From NCBI RefSeq assembly GCF_033546935.1, contig NZ_CP137854.1:310001-374000 (forward strand): a stretch of 64,000 nucleotides of DNA, in the 5' to 3' direction. The notes beneath the pieces are model-generated. The model saw only the letters and a list, made by a program, of their open reading frames with translations, searched no databases and had not been told where the DNA came from. A program made the translations under genes and the position numbers. Shown in pieces: positions 62,873 to 64,000 of the stretch. Numbering within the stretch: position 1 is the stretch's first letter; each line of letters starts with the position of its first letter. The stretch is from Xylophilus sp. GOD-11R. GTDB lineage: Bacteria > Pseudomonadota > Gammaproteobacteria > Burkholderiales > Burkholderiaceae_C.

Positions 62873-63991
62873 CTAGGACTTGCTGTTCCAGCGCTCCAGT
62901 GCGCTATTTATGGCCTGCGAGACGCTCGGTTCGGACGAGCGTTTTGCGATTTCCGTTAGTACTTGTTCAGTCACTTTTAAATTCTTCGATTTTCTCAGAG
63001 CCAACATTACAGAGTTGATCGCTAGGGCGCTGTTGTCAGTTTTGGCGGCCGATACACCAACTATCACCCAGGTATTAGTCGAATTGGGTGCCATAGTCGG
63101 CAGCACGCTTGCTACACCCTTTACAACTTCAAATTCTCCGGCCTTGATGGCTGCATAAGCAAGAGCCACATGCGCGTCCACACTGGCCGGGTTCGCGAAG
63201 ACAGCCGCGCGAGCAGATTGAAATTCGTCAATTGGGTTTCCGTTGTCGGCTGAGTACCTCGCTTCGAGGGAGTACCAGGAGGCGGCCTCGAGGTCGACAA
63301 TGTTGGAGCGGATGGGTGCCTTATTGGCGAGTTCTGCGAGCGTCCTATCGACTTCCGTCGACTCAGTAGCCACTTGGAAAAGGGCTTGCACTTGCTGTTC
63401 ACGGTATGGCTCCAGCGCAGCAAAAAGCTGCTCTATGCCGCGAAGCGGGACTCGGGCGTTGGCGTAGTCCGCTGCGCTCAAACCGCTGAGGCGAATGGCG
63501 TCAGCGCGCGGAACGACCACATCGCGCGCGATCCAGCCTTCCCTGCCATCCGGTAGCTTGAAGTTGACGAACCCGTTAGTGGTACTGATCTGCTCAATGG
63601 GTGTGCCTCGCGCGAGCAGTCCGATCGCTTTGGATTTTGCCGTCGGCTCCTTTCTAACGTTGGCACTTACGGCGGCGACAGCCAGAACGGGCAAGTCGGG
63701 CCGCGTTGGAGCAGCCTCCGGCACTAGTGCTTGAGCAGATTGCGGTGCGAGGTTTGGTCGGGGATTAACGCTCCCTGTTGAGTTTGAAGCATTAGAGATC
63801 AGAGCAGCCGCAAGAGCGGCGATGACGATGCCTATAAGCATCCAGCCCGGACCGCCAACGCCCTGTGCAGGTGGTGTTGCCGGCGCAGCCGTTGGGGTTG
63901 GAGGCGACGGGCGCGGCTGTGGCGGCGGCGACGGTTGCTGGGGTGGATCGGGAGGACGTGAAGGACCAGTCGAACTCGAAGCTTTCCGCAT
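62873..63991 (-). CDS. Membrane-anchored protein with bacterial SH3 domain
   Basis: A 372-residue protein. A Pro-rich N terminus (about 45 residues) precedes one membrane helix (WMLIGIVIAALAAALIS). A bacterial SH3 domain spans about residues 105-165 (AVSANVRKEPTAKSKAIGLL then GFVNFKLPDGREGWIA). A C-terminal helical, TPR-like region (about 225-365) ends it. It likely binds peptidoglycan or a partner outside the membrane. The ATG is nine bases from the window end, so an upstream start cannot be excluded. It sits 77 bases from the membrane protein gene. Confidence 0.65.
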   Translation of the reverse strand: MRKASSSTGPSRPPDPPQQPSPPPQPRPSPPTPTAAPATPPAQGVGGPGWMLIGIVIAALAAALISNASNSTGSVNPRPNLAPQSAQALVPEAAPTRPDLPVLAVAAVSANVRKEPTAKSKAIGLLARGTPIEQISTTNGFVNFKLPDGREGWIARDVVVPRADAIRLSGLSAADYANARVPLRGIEQLFAALEPYREQQVQALFQVATESTEVDRTLAELANKAPIRSNIVDLEAASWYSLEARYSADNGNPIDEFQSARAAVFANPASVDAHVALAYAAIKAGEFEVVKGVASVLPTMAPNSTNTWVIVGVSAAKTDNSALAINSVMLALRKSKNLKVTEQVLTEIAKRSSEPSVSQAINSALERWNSKS

Positions 63992-64000
63992 TGTTTCTGC

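Larger units (their letters stand above)
55660..64000. mobile_element. Island 2 (left part), integrated in ychF
   Basis: It begins at the abrupt end of ychF homology near 55,663-55,668 and runs past the window end. It contains an AvcD-like deaminase operon, a serine recombinase, a tyrosine integrase and two membrane-associated proteins. Base composition near 55,670-58,500 is clearly lower in GC than the backbone. The far att site and the 3' part of ychF are outside the window. Confidence 0.7.

Noticed and set aside
1..64000. CRISPR arrays
   Set aside because: No series of spaced identical 24-40 base repeats was seen. The repeat arrays present are short (5, 13, 14 and 15 bases) and lack spacers and cas genes.

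Overview
The window is high-GC betaproteobacterial chromosome. It is most likely from Burkholderiales, and probably Comamonadaceae-like: it has a Bug-type tricarboxylate-binding protein, a tartrate dehydrogenase-like enzyme, a Liv-type ABC operon with a BKACE enzyme, a JDVT-CTERM protein with its MrtJ-type protease, and typical betaproteobacterial pyk, DsbC, M61 peptidase and ychF sequences. The genus cannot be fixed by reading alone. Core backbone runs from 1 to about 18,840 and from about 51,500 to 55,660. Two acquired regions interrupt it.

Backbone 1 (1-18,840) carries the end of a thiolase, a SAM methyltransferase, a LysR regulator, pyruvate kinase, an SGNH-like lipoprotein, a Bug solute-binding protein and a tartrate/isopropylmalate-type dehydrogenase. 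These are followed by a metallo-beta-lactamase-fold protein with a C-terminal sorting tail, directly upstream of its likely intramembrane protease. A seven-gene minus-strand operon follows: SDR, Liv binding protein, LivH, LivM, LivG, LivF and BKACE. It is divergent from a GAF/PucR-type regulator and looks like an uptake-and-cleavage pathway for an acid that becomes a beta-keto acid.

Island 1 (about 18,845-51,529, 32.7 kb) sits at the 3' end of a tRNA-Met(CAT) gene next to a large tyrosine integrase. A diverged direct repeat of the tRNA 3' end plus its terminator marks the far end. The left block holds a restriction-modification locus (two D12-class adenine methyltransferases, a LlaJI-like nuclease and a McrB-like AAA+ protein), an Mrr-type endonuclease and a McrBC pair. 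The middle is a plasmid-like core: an XRE regulator, a translationally coupled set of unknown small genes, a ParB-like protein, three identical 14-bp palindromes, and a MobV-like relaxase preceded by an inverted-repeat-rich oriT candidate. The right block carries a 2206-residue DUF4011/helicase/Vsr-like nuclease protein (Hhe-like) and a RloC/PrrC-like ATPase with a zinc hook and an anticodon-nuclease-like C terminus. Read together, it is a mobilisable defence island.

Backbone 2 (51,497-55,668) holds the tRNA, an M61 peptidase, a DsbC-like protein, a UbiH-family monooxygenase and the first 35 codons of ychF. ychF is broken there by island 2 (about 55,660 to beyond the window end). Island 2 has an AvcD-like anti-phage dCTP deaminase overlapping a gene for a possibly DUF488-like partner, a serine recombinase, a tyrosine integrase and two membrane-associated proteins.

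All calls come from reading translations and motifs. No database search was possible.
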